Positions 28,645 to 38,396 of a stretch of DNA of 64,000 bases are shown one piece after another. This stretch comes from Acidimicrobiales bacterium (lineage in GTDB: Bacteria; Actinomycetota; Acidimicrobiia; Acidimicrobiales; JADJXE01). Under the pieces are notes generated by a model. It saw only the letters and a list, made by a program, of their open reading frames with translations, searched no databases and was not told where the DNA came from. Numbering within the stretch: the stretch's first letter is position 1; every line of letters starts with the position of its first letter. The DNA is taken from positions 1,687,001 through 1,751,000 of the forward strand of contig JADJXE010000001.1 of assembly GCA_016716005.1 (NCBI GenBank). Reading direction: 5' to 3'. Both the position numbers and the translations under genes were made by a program.

Positions 28645-31600
28645 TCAGAGCTTCTGGAGGGGCGCCCAGGCGAGGAGCAGGCGCTTCTCGCCCACGCCCG
28701 GGAAGCGCACGACCGCCTCGGCCTTGTCGCCCTCGCCGGTGACGTCGAGCACCACGCCCTCGCCCCAGGCGTTGTGGCGCACGTCGTCACCCCGCCTGAG
28801 CCCGAGACGGTCGGCGCCGCTCGGGCTCGGCCGGTTGCCCGCGGCCACCGCCCGATCGACGATGCGCTCCCGGGCCTCGGAGCGGCGATCGCCACCCCAG
28901 CCCGATCCGCCGCCCCAGCCGTCGCGATCCCACCCGGCGCTCCGCTCGCGGCCGAGGCGCCGACCCTCGCCCGTGGTCTCGACCAGCTCGGCCGGGATCT
29001 CGTCGAGGAACCGGCTGGGCGGGTTGTACTGGGTGGAGCCGAAGATGGTGCGGCTCCAGGCGTGGCTGAGGTAGAGCCGCTCACGCGCCCTGGTGATGCC
29101 CACGTAGGCCAGGCGGCGCTCCTCCTCCAGCTGGTCGGGCTCGCCCAGCGAGCGCAGGTGGGGGAAGACGCCGTCCTCGCAGCCGACCATGAAGACGACG
29201 GGGAACTCGAGGCCCTTGGCCGCGTGCAGGGTCATGAGCACGACCTGGCTGGCGTCCTCCCCGGGGGCGGGCAGCTCGTCGGTGTCGGCGACCAGGCCCA
29301 CCTGCTCCAGGAACTCGTCGACGCCGTCGAAGTCCTTGGCCACCCCCACCAGCTCGGCCAGGTTCTCGAGCCGGCCGTCGGCCTCGACGGAGTGCTCGGC
29401 CTCGAGCTCCTGGGCGTAGCCGCTGCGCTCCAGGGCCGCGTGCAGCACGGCTGCGGGACCGTCGGGCACCAGCTCGGCCAGCCCGTCGATCAGCTCGACG
29501 AACCGCGCGATGCCGCGCAGGGCCGGGCCGCTGGCGCCGGCGTCGTCGGCCCGGCGCAGGGCCTGGGCGAAGGTCAGGCCGTGGGCGGCGGCCCACGCGT
29601 CGAGACGACCGACCGTGGTGTCGCCGACCCCCCGCTTCGGTACGTTGAGCACCCGCTTCACGCTGACCTCGTCGGCCGGGTTCACCACCGCCTTCAGGTA
29701 GGCCAGGGCGTCCTTGATCTCCCGGCGGTCGTAGAACCGGGTGCCGCCCACCACCTTGTAGGGGATCCCGGCTCGCATCAGGCCCTCCTCCACCACCCGG
29801 CTCTGGGCGTTGGTGCGGTGGAACACGGCGATGTCGCCCCACCGGTAGCCCTCGGCGTCGTGCAGCGCGCCGGCGGTGTGGGCGACCCACTGGGCCTCGT
29901 CGCCCTCGTCGTCGGCCTGGTAGCGGGTGATGGCGGGCGCCGGCTCCCTGGTCGGTCCAGAGCTCCTTGGGCTTGCGGCCCAGGTTGTTGGCGATCAGGG
30001 CGTTGGCGGCGTCGAGGATCGTCTGCGTCGATCGGTAGTTCTGCTCGAGCAGGATCACCGTGACGTCGGGGAAGGCCTGCTCGAACTCGAGGATGTTGCG
30101 GATGTCGGCGCCACGAAAGTTGTAGATCGAGTTGTGCACGAGCAGGCCGCTCGCGAGGTACGTGTGGGTGCGCTCGACCTCCAGGTCGAACACGGGGCCG
30201 TCGTAGGCCTCGACGTCGACCCCCGCGACGGGGGCCTCGCGGAGCACGCCGGCGTCGTGCACGAGCACCCGCATCCCGGGCCGGAGGTGGGCGAGGGGAG
30301 CGAGGTCGTAGATCGTGCCGCCCACCGACACCCGGCGCCGCAGCCCCAGCCCCCCGGCCGCCGCGGCCGCCCGGGCGAGCGCGAGCGCCTCGGGGTACTC
30401 GTCGTGACCGGTCTCCAGCCGAGCCGTGCCGGCGAGCGTCCCCGCGCGCACGGGGAGGCCGGCGGCGCGCAGCCCGGCGGCCGCGTCGTCACTCGACGAC
30501 CACTGCACCCGGTGCCGGCCCACGGCCGTGCCGCGCGCATCCGAGAACATGGTGAGGTCGACGGTCGGGCGGCGGCCGCCGCCGTCGGGCCGCACGTGCG
30601 GGAAGCCCGGGTGGAGCGACAGCCCGTCGAGCAGGCGCTTCGCGCTGCGAGCCGTGTCCAGCTCGAGGTAGAGGCGCTCCCGCCACTCCTCGTCGTCCGC
30701 CTCGCCGGCCACGCCCCGGAACGGTGTCGTGGGAAGGCCGTGCTCGGCGGCGTGGAAGGCCTCGCCGTAGGCCGCCTCGGCCGACGAGGCGCACACCTGC
30801 AGGATCCACGCCGCGTCGGCGTGCTCCCGGTCGAGGAGAGCGCCGAGCCCGCCGTCGTGGCGACCGGCCCCGACGGCACCCATCGGCTCCGTCCGCCCGA
30901 TCCGGTAGCCCCGATCCGATCGATGCATGAGGTACACGAGGTGGTGGCTCGGACCGAGGGCGAGGCGCGCCGGCACGAGGTGGTGGGGCGTTCCCCGCAG
31001 CTCGCGGCCACCCGCCGCCACGGTGACGAGCGGGCCGGCGTAGTGGCCCCGCGCCACGGCGGCGACCCGGCCGGCCACCGGATCGACCCGACCACCGGTG
31101 CCCACCACCACGTCGCCCGCGGCGACCGCCTCGATCGGCACCGCCCCTGACGGCGTGGTCACCAGGGTCCCGGGCGGCAGGCACTGGTCGCTGTCGCCGA
31201 CCACGCACACGTTGCGGTGGTCGGCGGCGAGGGCCAACACGAGCTCGTTCTGGGCGTGGTTGGTGTCCTGGTACTCGTCGACCAGGATGTGCTGGAAGCG
31301 CTCCTGGTAGTGGGCCAGCACGTCGGGGTGCTCGCGGAACAGCCGCACCACGTTGGCCAGGAGATCGTCGAAGTCCATGGCGCCGGCCTTGTGCAGGCGA
31401 GCCTGGTACTCGGCGTACACGTCGGCGATCCGGCGGTCGAAGATCGTGGCGGCCCGCTCGGCCTGGTCGGCCGGCCCGAGCAGCTCGTTCTTGGCCGCGC
31501 TGATGGCGGCGTGGACGCCCCGGGGAGGGAACCGCTTGGCGTCGATGTTCTTGTCGCGCAGGACGTAGCCGGTGAGCCGCACGGCGTCGGCCTGGTCGTA

Positions 31601-31939
31601 GATCGTGAAGCTCGACGGGTAGCCGAGCAGATGACCGTCGCGGCGCAGGATCCGCACGCAGGCGGCGTGGAACGTGCTCACCCACATCTTGCGAGCGACC
31701 GGCCCGACCAGCTGCTCGACCCGGTGCCGCATCTCGTCGGCGGCCTTGTTGGTGAAGGTGATGGCGAGGATGCGGTAGGGGGAGACGCCGTGCTCGGCGA
31801 TCAGGTGGGCGATGCGGTGGGTGAGCACCCGGGTCTTGCCCGACCCGGCCCCGGCGACGATGAGCAGGGGCCCGTCGCCGTGGGCCGCGGCCTCGCGCTG
31901 CACCGGGTTGAGGCCTTCGAGGAGGGACGCCATCGCCAT
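28645..31939 (-). CDS. pcrA: UvrD/PcrA-type DNA helicase interrupted by an intein (one frameshift)
   Basis: A superfamily 1A 3'-5' helicase for repair and replication restart. N-extein: LNPVQREAAA (Q motif), Walker A VAGAGSGKTR (residues 29-37), LAITFTNKAADEMR (Ia), WVSTFHAACVRILRRDG, AMDFDDLL, and Walker B FQHILVDEYQDTN. The intein starts after VVGDSDQ (residue 252) in motif III and ends before SIYNFRGADIRNIL. C-extein: LEQNYRSTQTILDAAN (IV), LMTLHAAKGLEFPVVFM (V) and EERRLAYVGITRARERLYLS (VI), then the PcrA/UvrD C-terminal Tudor-like end RRGDDVRHNAWGEGVVLDVT. One extra G near 29949 shifts the frame in the C-extein. ATG 31939 or 31933. Confidence 0.95.
30131..31183 (-). other. Intein within pcrA (351 residues)
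   Basis: An in-frame protein-splicing element. Block A is CLPPGTLVTTPSGAVPIEAV with Cys1; block B is ELRGTPHHLVPAR with the Thr-x2-His; block F is GPVFDLEVERTHTYLASG; block G is LLVHN, with the penultimate His and terminal Asn needed for cyclisation. The +1 extein residue is Ser, as splicing requires, and ligation would restore VVGDSDQSIYNFRGAD, the unbroken motif III. The roughly 200-residue centre (HHLVYLMHRSDRGYRIGRTE onward, with LDLTMFSDARG-like and HRVQWSSSDDAAAGLRAAG segments) shows no LAGLIDADG motif I can see, so any homing endonuclease is divergent or decayed. Confidence 0.93.
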
Positions 31940-31981
31940 GCCATCCTACGGCCGGGTGGTGTCGGCCCTCGGGCACGCCGG

Positions 31982-32785
31982 TCAGCCGGCGGTGGGCTCC
32001 AGCCGCTCCCGGAAGAACTCGAGAACCTGGTGCAGCGCCTCGGCGGTGGGGTGGCCGGGCTCGTCGACGAGGTGCTCGGTGAGCACGGAGTGCGAGGCGC
32101 CGCTGAGCCCCCACGGGTTGCCCGGCGACGAGTCGATCTCGACCGAGAGGAACCGCTCGCCGAGCAGCCGGCGGAGCGACGCGAAGCGGGCCGCAGGCAC
32201 GAAGCGGTCGTGGGTGAACCGCAGCCCGAGCACGTCGCAGCCCGCCTCGGCACGCTCCCGCACCCGGGCCTCGTCGGCGGGCGAGAGCCCCAGATCGGCG
32301 GAGCGGCCCGGCCCGACGGCGAAGGGCAGCGACGGCTGCGAGAGCACCGGGGCCACGACCCCGTCGTCGACCATCATGGCCAGGGCGAAGCCGCCCGTGA
32401 AGCACATCCCCAGCGCGCCCACGCCCGGACCCCCGCACTCGGCGTGCACCTGGCGGGCCAGGGCCCGGCACCAGGCCACGATGGGCGAGGTCCGGCCGGT
32501 GGCCCAGGTGGTGAACTCCCGCGACACGCACCCCCACGCCAGCTGGCGAGCACCGTACGTCGGCGACATCGGCTTGCCCGGCTCGCCGAACAGGCAGGGC
32601 AGCACGGCCGTGAACCCGGCGTCGGCCACCCGCCGACCGAACCCCGCGACGGCCGGCGTGATGCCCGGCATCTCGTGCATGACCACCACGCCCGGGCCCT
32701 CGCCTCGGCGGAACACGGTGCGGGTGGCGCCCTGCCACGTGAACGAGCCCCGCTGGAAGTCGGCGAGGTCGTCGTGCGGCGCCAC
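31982..32785 (-). CDS. Dienelactone hydrolase family protein
   Basis: A 267-residue alpha/beta hydrolase. The nucleophile elbow GALGMCFTGGFALAM has Cys at the centre (G-x-C-x-G-G), the hallmark of dienelactone hydrolases rather than Ser esterases. VVVMHEMPGITP carries the Glu that pairs with the Cys, and the C-terminal GASHSVLTEH segment may supply the His. GTG 32785, two bases after the NlpC/P60 stop, so it is co-transcribed with that gene although no functional link is clear. Substrate unknown. Confidence 0.85.
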   Translation of the reverse strand: MAPHDDLADFQRGSFTWQGATRTVFRRGEGPGVVVMHEMPGITPAVAGFGRRVADAGFTAVLPCLFGEPGKPMSPTYGARQLAWGCVSREFTTWATGRTSPIVAWCRALARQVHAECGGPGVGALGMCFTGGFALAMMVDDGVVAPVLSQPSLPFAVGPGRSADLGLSPADEARVRERAEAGCDVLGLRFTHDRFVPAARFASLRRLLGERFLSVEIDSSPGNPWGLSGASHSVLTEHLVDEPGHPTAEALHQVLEFFRERLEPTAG

Positions 32786-32787
32786 GC

Positions 32788-33954
32788 TCAGCCGATGGGT
32801 CGGCGGGCGCCCGTGAGGTTGTCGCGCCAGACCGAGGCGTACTTCACGACGTCGCCGGTGTGCGGTGCGTGGATCATCTGGCCGTTGCCCACGTAGAGGC
32901 CCACGTGGTGGACGTCGGGGTAGAAGAACACCAGGTCACCTGGCTGGAGCTGGTCGATCGGCACCGCGGGCAGGGCGTCCCACTGGGCGAACGACGACCG
33001 GGGGAGGCTGACCCCGATCTGGCGGTACGCCCACACCACCAGCCCCGAGCAGTCGAAGCCCTCCGACGGCGAGGTGCCGGCGTAGCGGTAGGGCACCCCC
33101 AGCTGGCTCTGGGCCGCGGCGATCACCTCGCCGACGCGACCGTTGACCGGGGGGAGGGGAGCGAGGGGCTGGGGCGTGGGGCGGGCTGCGCCCCCGCCGC
33201 CGCCACCACCGCCACCGCTCGACGGCCGGGACGGCACCGCCGGCGGCACGGCCCGGGCGGCGGCGGCCTGGGCCTCGGCCCGCGCCCGGCGGGCCTCCTC
33301 GTCGGCCCGCCGCTGCTGCTCCTCGGCCACCAGGGTGGCCAGCTCGCCCTGCACCCGTGCGAGCAGCTGGGTCTGCTGGTCGACGGCGGCGTCGGCCTCG
33401 GCGGTCTGCCCCTCCATCTCGGACTCGACCGCGGCGGCCTCGTCGCGCGCCGTGGCGAGGGCATCCCGGCTCACCCGGGCGTCCTCCTCGGCGGCGCGCA
33501 GATCGTCGATCACCCGGCGGTCACGGCGAAGGGCGGCGTCGACGTAGCCCACCCGCTGGCCCAGGTCCGAGCCGTCGCTGCTCAGGATCGACACCAGGCC
33601 GGAGTCGGCGTCGACGTTCACGTAGGCGCGCACGGCCCAGTCCTGCAGGCGGAGGCGGGCCTGGTCCTCCTGCTGGGTGGTGCGCTCGAGCGCGACCTGG
33701 TTGTCGGCCACCTGGCGCTCGAGCTCGTCCAGCCGGGACTGGGCCTGGTGGTGCTGCTCGGCCAGCACGCTGACGCGGTCCTGGAGCTGCTCGAGCTCGT
33801 CGGCCACCCGCTGCGCCTCGGCTCGCTTCTCGGCGATGCTGTCGGCCGCGGCGGGGGGGACGAGCGCGACCACTGGCAGCACGGCGAGGAGGGCCAGGAG
33901 CAGCACCCGGATCGGGGCCGGCACGCGGTGCCGGTGGCGGCGCGGGTCCGTCAC
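32788..33954 (-). CDS. Secreted NlpC/P60 peptidoglycan endopeptidase with coiled-coil
   Basis: A 388-residue cell-wall hydrolase. The N-terminus has an Arg-rich head and a hydrophobic core (IRVLLLALLAVLPVVALVPP) ending in AAA-D, a Sec signal peptide. Residues about 40-240 form a long coiled coil, as in RipA- and CwlO-type enzymes. A Gly run and Pro-rich hinge follow, then the NlpC/P60 domain with catalytic Cys in EGFDCSGLVVWAYRQ, His in PDVHHVGLYVGNG and the third polar residue (His) in MIHAPHTGD. It probably cleaves stem-peptide bonds at division or during wall growth. GTG 33954. Confidence 0.92.
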   Translation of the reverse strand: MTDPRRHRHRVPAPIRVLLLALLAVLPVVALVPPAAADSIAEKRAEAQRVADELEQLQDRVSVLAEQHHQAQSRLDELERQVADNQVALERTTQQEDQARLRLQDWAVRAYVNVDADSGLVSILSSDGSDLGQRVGYVDAALRRDRRVIDDLRAAEEDARVSRDALATARDEAAAVESEMEGQTAEADAAVDQQTQLLARVQGELATLVAEEQQRRADEEARRARAEAQAAAARAVPPAVPSRPSSGGGGGGGGGAARPTPQPLAPLPPVNGRVGEVIAAAQSQLGVPYRYAGTSPSEGFDCSGLVVWAYRQIGVSLPRSSFAQWDALPAVPIDQLQPGDLVFFYPDVHHVGLYVGNGQMIHAPHTGDVVKYASVWRDNLTGARRPIG

Positions 33955-34056
33955 AGGACCGTCATGCTACCGGCGGGAGCCCTCCAGGGCCAGCAGCCCC
34001 GCCGCTGGCGGCGCCGACACCGGTCCCCACCGGCCACGACGCCCGCCCGGACCGGC

Positions 34057-35136
34057 TCAGCCCGCTGCGGCGGTGGCCGCCTCGGCGAGCAGGGCCGACA
34101 GGCGGCTCTCGCAGCGGCCGTACTTCACCCGGTAGCCGCCATGGCGGTACGTGTCGGGGAACAGCTGGTCGACCCGGCAGCCCGACAGGCCCACGGTGAG
34201 GCCGGCGTCGTACAGCTCGTCGACGAGGTGCACGACGAGCAGCGCGTCCCCCTGGTTGGCGATGGGGTGGACGCCGTGGACGGCGACGGCGTCGAGCCCG
34301 TCGAGCAGCGCGCCGACCTGCACCGGGTGCACCACTCGGAGGTGGGCGAGCAGCTCGTCGAAGCGGTCCTCGGCGACGGTGCTGCCCGCCGCCCGCCACC
34401 CCTCGGCCAGGGAGTCGAGCTCCCCGGGCGCGCAGAGCTCGGTGACCACGCGCTGGCCGGCGCGGTAATCGGGCCCGTCGATCCGGATCACCTCGAAGTG
34501 CGAGGCGATGGCCGCGATCTCCCGGCGGAAGTCGTCGGCGTGGAACCGCCCCTCGCCCAGCCGGTCCGGCAGGGAGTTGGACGTGGTGACGACCAGCGTC
34601 CCGGCGCCGACCACCGCTCGCAGGAACGTGACCGTCATCAGCGTGTTGGCGACGTCGTCGAGCTCGAACTCGTCGATGCAGAGGAGCCGGCACCCGGCGA
34701 AGGCCTCGACGGCCGCCTCCATGCCGAGGAAGCCGATCACGGCCGCCAGCTCGGCGAACGTGAGGTAGGCCGACGGCCGTGGCGACTCGTGCCACAGGGC
34801 CGCCAGCAGGTGGGTCTTGCCCACGCCGAAGCCACCGTCGAGGTACCGACCGGGGGCCTCGCCGGGCGACTCGGCGCCGGCCCGGCGGCGGCGGAACCGG
34901 CCCCGTCCCCGGCCTCCGAGCCCGCCGCCCGGGCCGTCCGCCCCGGTCTCGAGCCGACTCGCCACCGCCCGCACCGCGGCCAGCGCCTCGGCCTGGCTGG
35001 GGTGGCCGGGGTTGGGCCGGTAGGTGTCGAACCGCACGTCGGCGAAGCGGTGCGGCGGCACGCAGCGCGCCACGACGAGATCGGCGGCGAGGGCGGGCCG
35101 GCGATCGACGAGCCGGACGGGGTGGGGTCTCGTCAC
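34057..35136 (-). CDS. zapE: AFG1/ZapE-like ATPase
   Basis: A 359-residue P-loop ATPase of the AFG1 family; E. coli ZapE binds FtsZ and acts at division. Walker A is LDGGFGVGKTHLLAALWHES, Walker B is CRLLCIDEFELDDVANTLM, followed by VVTTSNSLPDRLGEGRFHAD and the C-terminal family segment LSGCRVDQLFPDTYRHGGYR. The Arg/Gly-rich insert before Walker A (GGRGRGRFRRRRAG) is unusual. GTG 35136 overlaps the guaA stop as GTGA, so translation is probably coupled. The N-terminus VDRRPALAADLVVARCVPPH fits the family, confirming this start. Confidence 0.85.
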   Translation of the reverse strand: MTRPHPVRLVDRRPALAADLVVARCVPPHRFADVRFDTYRPNPGHPSQAEALAAVRAVASRLETGADGPGGGLGGRGRGRFRRRRAGAESPGEAPGRYLDGGFGVGKTHLLAALWHESPRPSAYLTFAELAAVIGFLGMEAAVEAFAGCRLLCIDEFELDDVANTLMTVTFLRAVVGAGTLVVTTSNSLPDRLGEGRFHADDFRREIAAIASHFEVIRIDGPDYRAGQRVVTELCAPGELDSLAEGWRAAGSTVAEDRFDELLAHLRVVHPVQVGALLDGLDAVAVHGVHPIANQGDALLVVHLVDELYDAGLTVGLSGCRVDQLFPDTYRHGGYRVKYGRCESRLSALLAEAATAAAG

Positions 35137-36713
35137 TCCCACTCGATGGTGCCGGGCGGCTTGGACGTGATGTCGTAGGCGACCCGGTTCACGCCCGGCA
35201 CCTCGTTGATGATCCGGCTGGCCATGCGCTCGAGGAGGTCGTACGGCAGCCGGGCCCAGTCGGCGGTCATGGCGTCCTCGCTGGTGACCGCCCGCACGAT
35301 GATCGGGTGGGCGTACGTGCGCTCGTCTCCCATCACGCCGACCGAGCGGATGTCGGGCAGCACGGCGAAGGCCTGCCAAACCTCACGGTCGAGCCCGGCC
35401 CGCCGGATCTCCTCGCGCACGATGGCATCGGCCCGGCGCAGCGTCGCCAGCTTGTCCCTGGTGACGGCCCCGATGATCCGCACCGCCAGCCCGGGACCCG
35501 GGAACGGCTGGCGCCACACGATCTCCTCGGGCAGGCCCAGCTCCTCCCCCACCCGCCGGACCTCGTCCTTGAAGAGGGCACGCAACGGCTCGACCAGCTC
35601 GAAGTCCATGTCCTCCGGCAGGCCCCCCACGTTGTGGTGGCTCTTGATCCTGGCTGCGTCCTTGGTGCCCGACTCGATCACGTCGGGATAGAGGGTCCCC
35701 TGCACCAGGAAGCGGGCCTCGCCGATCGAGCCGGCGGCGTCCTCGAACACGCGGATGAACAGCTCGCCGATGGCCTTGCGCTTCTCCTCGGGGTCGGTCA
35801 CCCCGTCGAGGGCGTCGAGGAAGCGGTCGGAGGCCTCGACGTGGAGCAGCGTGATGCCCTGGTGCCGGGTGAAGGACTCGACGACCTGCTCGGCCTCGCC
35901 TTCCCGCAGCAGCCCGTGGTCGACGAACACGCACGTCAGCTGGTCGCCGATCGCCTTGTGGACCAGCGCGGCGGCGACGGCCGAGTCGACCCCGCCGGAG
36001 AGGCCGCAGATCACCTCGGCCCCGCCCACCTGGGCCCGGATGACCTCGACCGACGTCTCGATGATCGAGGTCATCGTCCACGTGGGCCGGCACCCGCAGG
36101 CCCGGTAGAGGAACCGCTTGAGGAGCTCCTGGCCGTGGGGCGTGTGGACCACCTCCGGGTGGAACTGCACCCCGTAGAGGCCACGGTCGGGCGCCTCGAA
36201 GGCGGCCGCCGGCGTGGAGGCGGTGGCCGCGGTGATCCGTGCGCCGTCGGGCGCGCGCACGATCGAGTCGAAGTGGCTCATCCACACCGGCTGCTCGACC
36301 GGCTGGTCGGCGAGCAGCACGCCCCCCGACACGACCCGCAGCCCCGTTCGCCCGTACTCGCCCTGCCCCGTCTCGGCCACCTCGCCGCCCAGGTCGCGGG
36401 CCAGGAGCTGGGCGCCGTAGCAGATGCCGAGGATCGGGACCCCGGCGGCGTAGATGGCCGGGTCGAGACCGGGTGCACCCTCGACGTTCACGCTGGCGGG
36501 CCCACCCGAGAGGATCACCCCGGCCGGCTGCCGCTCGACGAGCTCGGCCGCGGTGATGGAGTGCGGCACGATCTCCGAGTAGACGTGCGCCTCCCGGACC
36601 CGCCGGGCGATCAGCTGTGCGTACTGGGCGCCGAAGTCGACCACGAGCACCGTGTCGAAGGCCGCCTCCAGCGTGGGGTCGAAGGGGCCGTCAGCGGTCG
36701 GCAGGGCGGTCAC
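35133..36713 (-). CDS. guaA: GMP synthase (glutamine-hydrolysing)
   Basis: Aminates XMP to GMP. 526 residues: an N-terminal class I glutamine amidotransferase (VVDFGAQYAQLIARRVRE, nucleophile Cys in ILGICYGAQLLARDLGG, catalytic His-x-Glu in GVQFHPEVVHT), then the PP-loop ATP pyrophosphatase (VICGLSGGVDSAVAAALVHK), and the dimerisation C-terminus ending DITSKPPGTIEWE. GTG 36713. It follows the guaB3 gene by 25 bases, so both lie in a guanine-nucleotide operon with zapE. Confidence 0.97.
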   Translation of the reverse strand: MTALPTADGPFDPTLEAAFDTVLVVDFGAQYAQLIARRVREAHVYSEIVPHSITAAELVERQPAGVILSGGPASVNVEGAPGLDPAIYAAGVPILGICYGAQLLARDLGGEVAETGQGEYGRTGLRVVSGGVLLADQPVEQPVWMSHFDSIVRAPDGARITAATASTPAAAFEAPDRGLYGVQFHPEVVHTPHGQELLKRFLYRACGCRPTWTMTSIIETSVEVIRAQVGGAEVICGLSGGVDSAVAAALVHKAIGDQLTCVFVDHGLLREGEAEQVVESFTRHQGITLLHVEASDRFLDALDGVTDPEEKRKAIGELFIRVFEDAAGSIGEARFLVQGTLYPDVIESGTKDAARIKSHHNVGGLPEDMDFELVEPLRALFKDEVRRVGEELGLPEEIVWRQPFPGPGLAVRIIGAVTRDKLATLRRADAIVREEIRRAGLDREVWQAFAVLPDIRSVGVMGDERTYAHPIIVRAVTSEDAMTADWARLPYDLLERMASRIINEVPGVNRVAYDITSKPPGTIEWE

Positions 36714-36738
36714 GGGGGGTCGGTGGGATCGGGCGGGC

Positions 36739-37911
36739 TCAGTGGCCCATGCCCACGCGCTGGGCCTTCTGGAGCGCCTTGCCCTCGGTCTGCAGCGCGG
36801 GTGCCACCATCACCTCGGCCTTCTGGAAGTCCTTCACCGAGTCGTAGCCGCAGGTGGCCATGGAGGTGCGCAGGGCGCCGAACAGGTTCATGCGGCCGTC
36901 GTTCTCGTGGGCCGGGCCGACGAGGATCTCGGCCATGGTGCCTCGCGTGCCGACGTTGACCCGGGCCCCGCGGGGCAGCGTGGGGTGGAACGTGGCCATG
37001 CCCCAGTGGTAGCCCCGACCCGGCGCCTCGGCCGCGGCCGCCAGGGGTGACCCCAGCATCACCGCGTCGGCCCCGCAGACGATGGCCTTCGCGATGTCGC
37101 CGCCGGTGCCCATGCCGCCATCGGCGATGACGTGCACGTACACGCCCGTCTCGTCGAGGTGGCGCATGCGGGCGGCCCGGGCGTCGGCGATGGCCGTGGC
37201 CTGCGGCACCCCGATGCCGAGGACGCCGCGGGTCGTGCAGGCGTGGCCGGGGCCGACGCCGACCAGCACGCCCACCGCGCCGGTGCGCATGAGGTGCAGC
37301 GCCGCCTGGTAGCTGGCGCAGCCACCGACGATCACCGGGATGTCGAGCTCGCGGATGAAGCGCTTGAGGTTGAGGGGCTCCACGGTCTTCGACACGTGCT
37401 CGGCCGAGACGACGGTGCCCTGGATCACCAGCAGGTCGAGCTCGGCGTCGAGGATCGCCTTCGAGAACCGCTCGGTGCGCTGCGGGGTGACCGACGCGCA
37501 GGCCACCATGCCCGCCTCGCGGATCTGGCGGATCCGCAGCCCGATCAGCTCCTCGTGGATCGGCTCCTGGTAGATCTCCTGCATCCGCTGGGTGGCCTTC
37601 TCGGCCGTGAGCTCGGAGATCTCCTCGAGCAGGGCGTCGGGGTCCTCGTAGCGGGTCCACAGGCCCTCGAGGTTCAGCACGCCCACCCCGCCCAGGCGCC
37701 CGATCTCGATGGCGGTGGCCGGGCTCACGACCCCGTCCATGGCCGCCGCCATGAGGGGGAGCTCGAACCGGAACGCGTCGATCTCCCACGAGATGTCGAC
37801 GTCCTCCGGGTCGCGGGTGCGCCGGCTCGGCACGATGGCGATGTCGTCGAACCCGTACGCCCGTCGCCCCGACTTGCCCATGCCGATCTCGACCTCGGCC
37901 ACGGCAACCAC
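36739..37911 (-). CDS. guaB3: GuaB3-family IMP dehydrogenase-related protein
   Basis: A 390-residue TIM-barrel protein of the IMPDH/GMP reductase superfamily, actinobacterial GuaB3 type. There are no CBS domains. YGFDDIAIVPSRRTRDPEDV is the N-terminal signature, PLMAAAMDGVVSPATAIEI the first barrel strand, and the catalytic-loop Cys lies in GPGHACTTRGVLGIGVPQ; HVIADGGMGTGGDIAKAIVC binds phosphate. Relatives include true IMPDH and GMP-reductase-like paralogues, so I do not claim the reaction. ATG 37911 (MVAVAEVEIGMGKSGRRAY) is typical. Immediately upstream of guaA. Confidence 0.9.
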   Translation of the reverse strand: MVAVAEVEIGMGKSGRRAYGFDDIAIVPSRRTRDPEDVDISWEIDAFRFELPLMAAAMDGVVSPATAIEIGRLGGVGVLNLEGLWTRYEDPDALLEEISELTAEKATQRMQEIYQEPIHEELIGLRIRQIREAGMVACASVTPQRTERFSKAILDAELDLLVIQGTVVSAEHVSKTVEPLNLKRFIRELDIPVIVGGCASYQAALHLMRTGAVGVLVGVGPGHACTTRGVLGIGVPQATAIADARAARMRHLDETGVYVHVIADGGMGTGGDIAKAIVCGADAVMLGSPLAAAAEAPGRGYHWGMATFHPTLPRGARVNVGTRGTMAEILVGPAHENDGRMNLFGALRTSMATCGYDSVKDFQKAEVMVAPALQTEGKALQKAQRVGMGH

Positions 37912-37999
37912 CTTCCGCTCGCCCTGCCCCGGAAGCGGTCAGTCTAGCCCCGGTGGGGGGCCCGGCAGGGGTGCCCCGGCGCTCGCCGAGAGGGACCGG

Positions 38000-38386
38000 T
38001 CAGCCGCGGAGGCTCTTCAAGACCTGCTTGGCCACCGCCGCGTTCATCTCGAAGGCCACCTTGGCCCCGGCGTCGGTGACCCTGCGCAGCACCCCGCCGC
38101 CCGTGAGCGACGCGATGGCGTCGAGGCTCTCGACCATGGCGTCGCGGGTGGTGTCGGTGGCCTTGTAGCCCATGTCGCGCAGCGACTTCACCACGTCGCT
38201 CTCGGCCACCGGCTTGGGCGCGGCCGACGCGATGATCCGCAGCGCCTCCTTGGTGAGCTCGGCGCCGGCCTGGACGGCCTCGGTGGGCGAGAGGGTGGGC
38301 GCCTCCTGCTCGGTCGACGCCAGCCACTTGCGCACCTTGGCCACGATCTCGGCGTGCGTGTCCCCCTCGAACGTCACCGTCGGCAT
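38000..38386 (-). CDS. Small acidic/helical hypothetical protein (128 residues)
   Basis: Not recognised. It starts MPTVTFEGDTHAEIVAKVRK and looks soluble and mainly helical, with a low-complexity Ala/Val C-terminal half (LRDMGYKATDTTRDAMVESL, then AKVAFEMNAAVAKQVLKSLR). No membrane segment, Cys or catalytic motif. It lies between the guaB3 start (88 bases away) and an alpha/beta hydrolase stop 10 bases before its own start. The clean codon bias and good start support a real gene. Confidence 0.75.
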   Translation of the reverse strand: MPTVTFEGDTHAEIVAKVRKWLASTEQEAPTLSPTEAVQAGAELTKEALRIIASAAPKPVAESDVVKSLRDMGYKATDTTRDAMVESLDAIASLTGGGVLRRVTDAGAKVAFEMNAAVAKQVLKSLRG

Positions 38387-38396
38387 GAGCCCGACC

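Noticed and set aside
30131..31183. Intein as a separate inserted gene or mobile element with its own endonuclease
   Set aside because: The block is in frame with both exteins and ends precisely in splice motifs; no LAGLIDADG or HNH motif could be found by eye.
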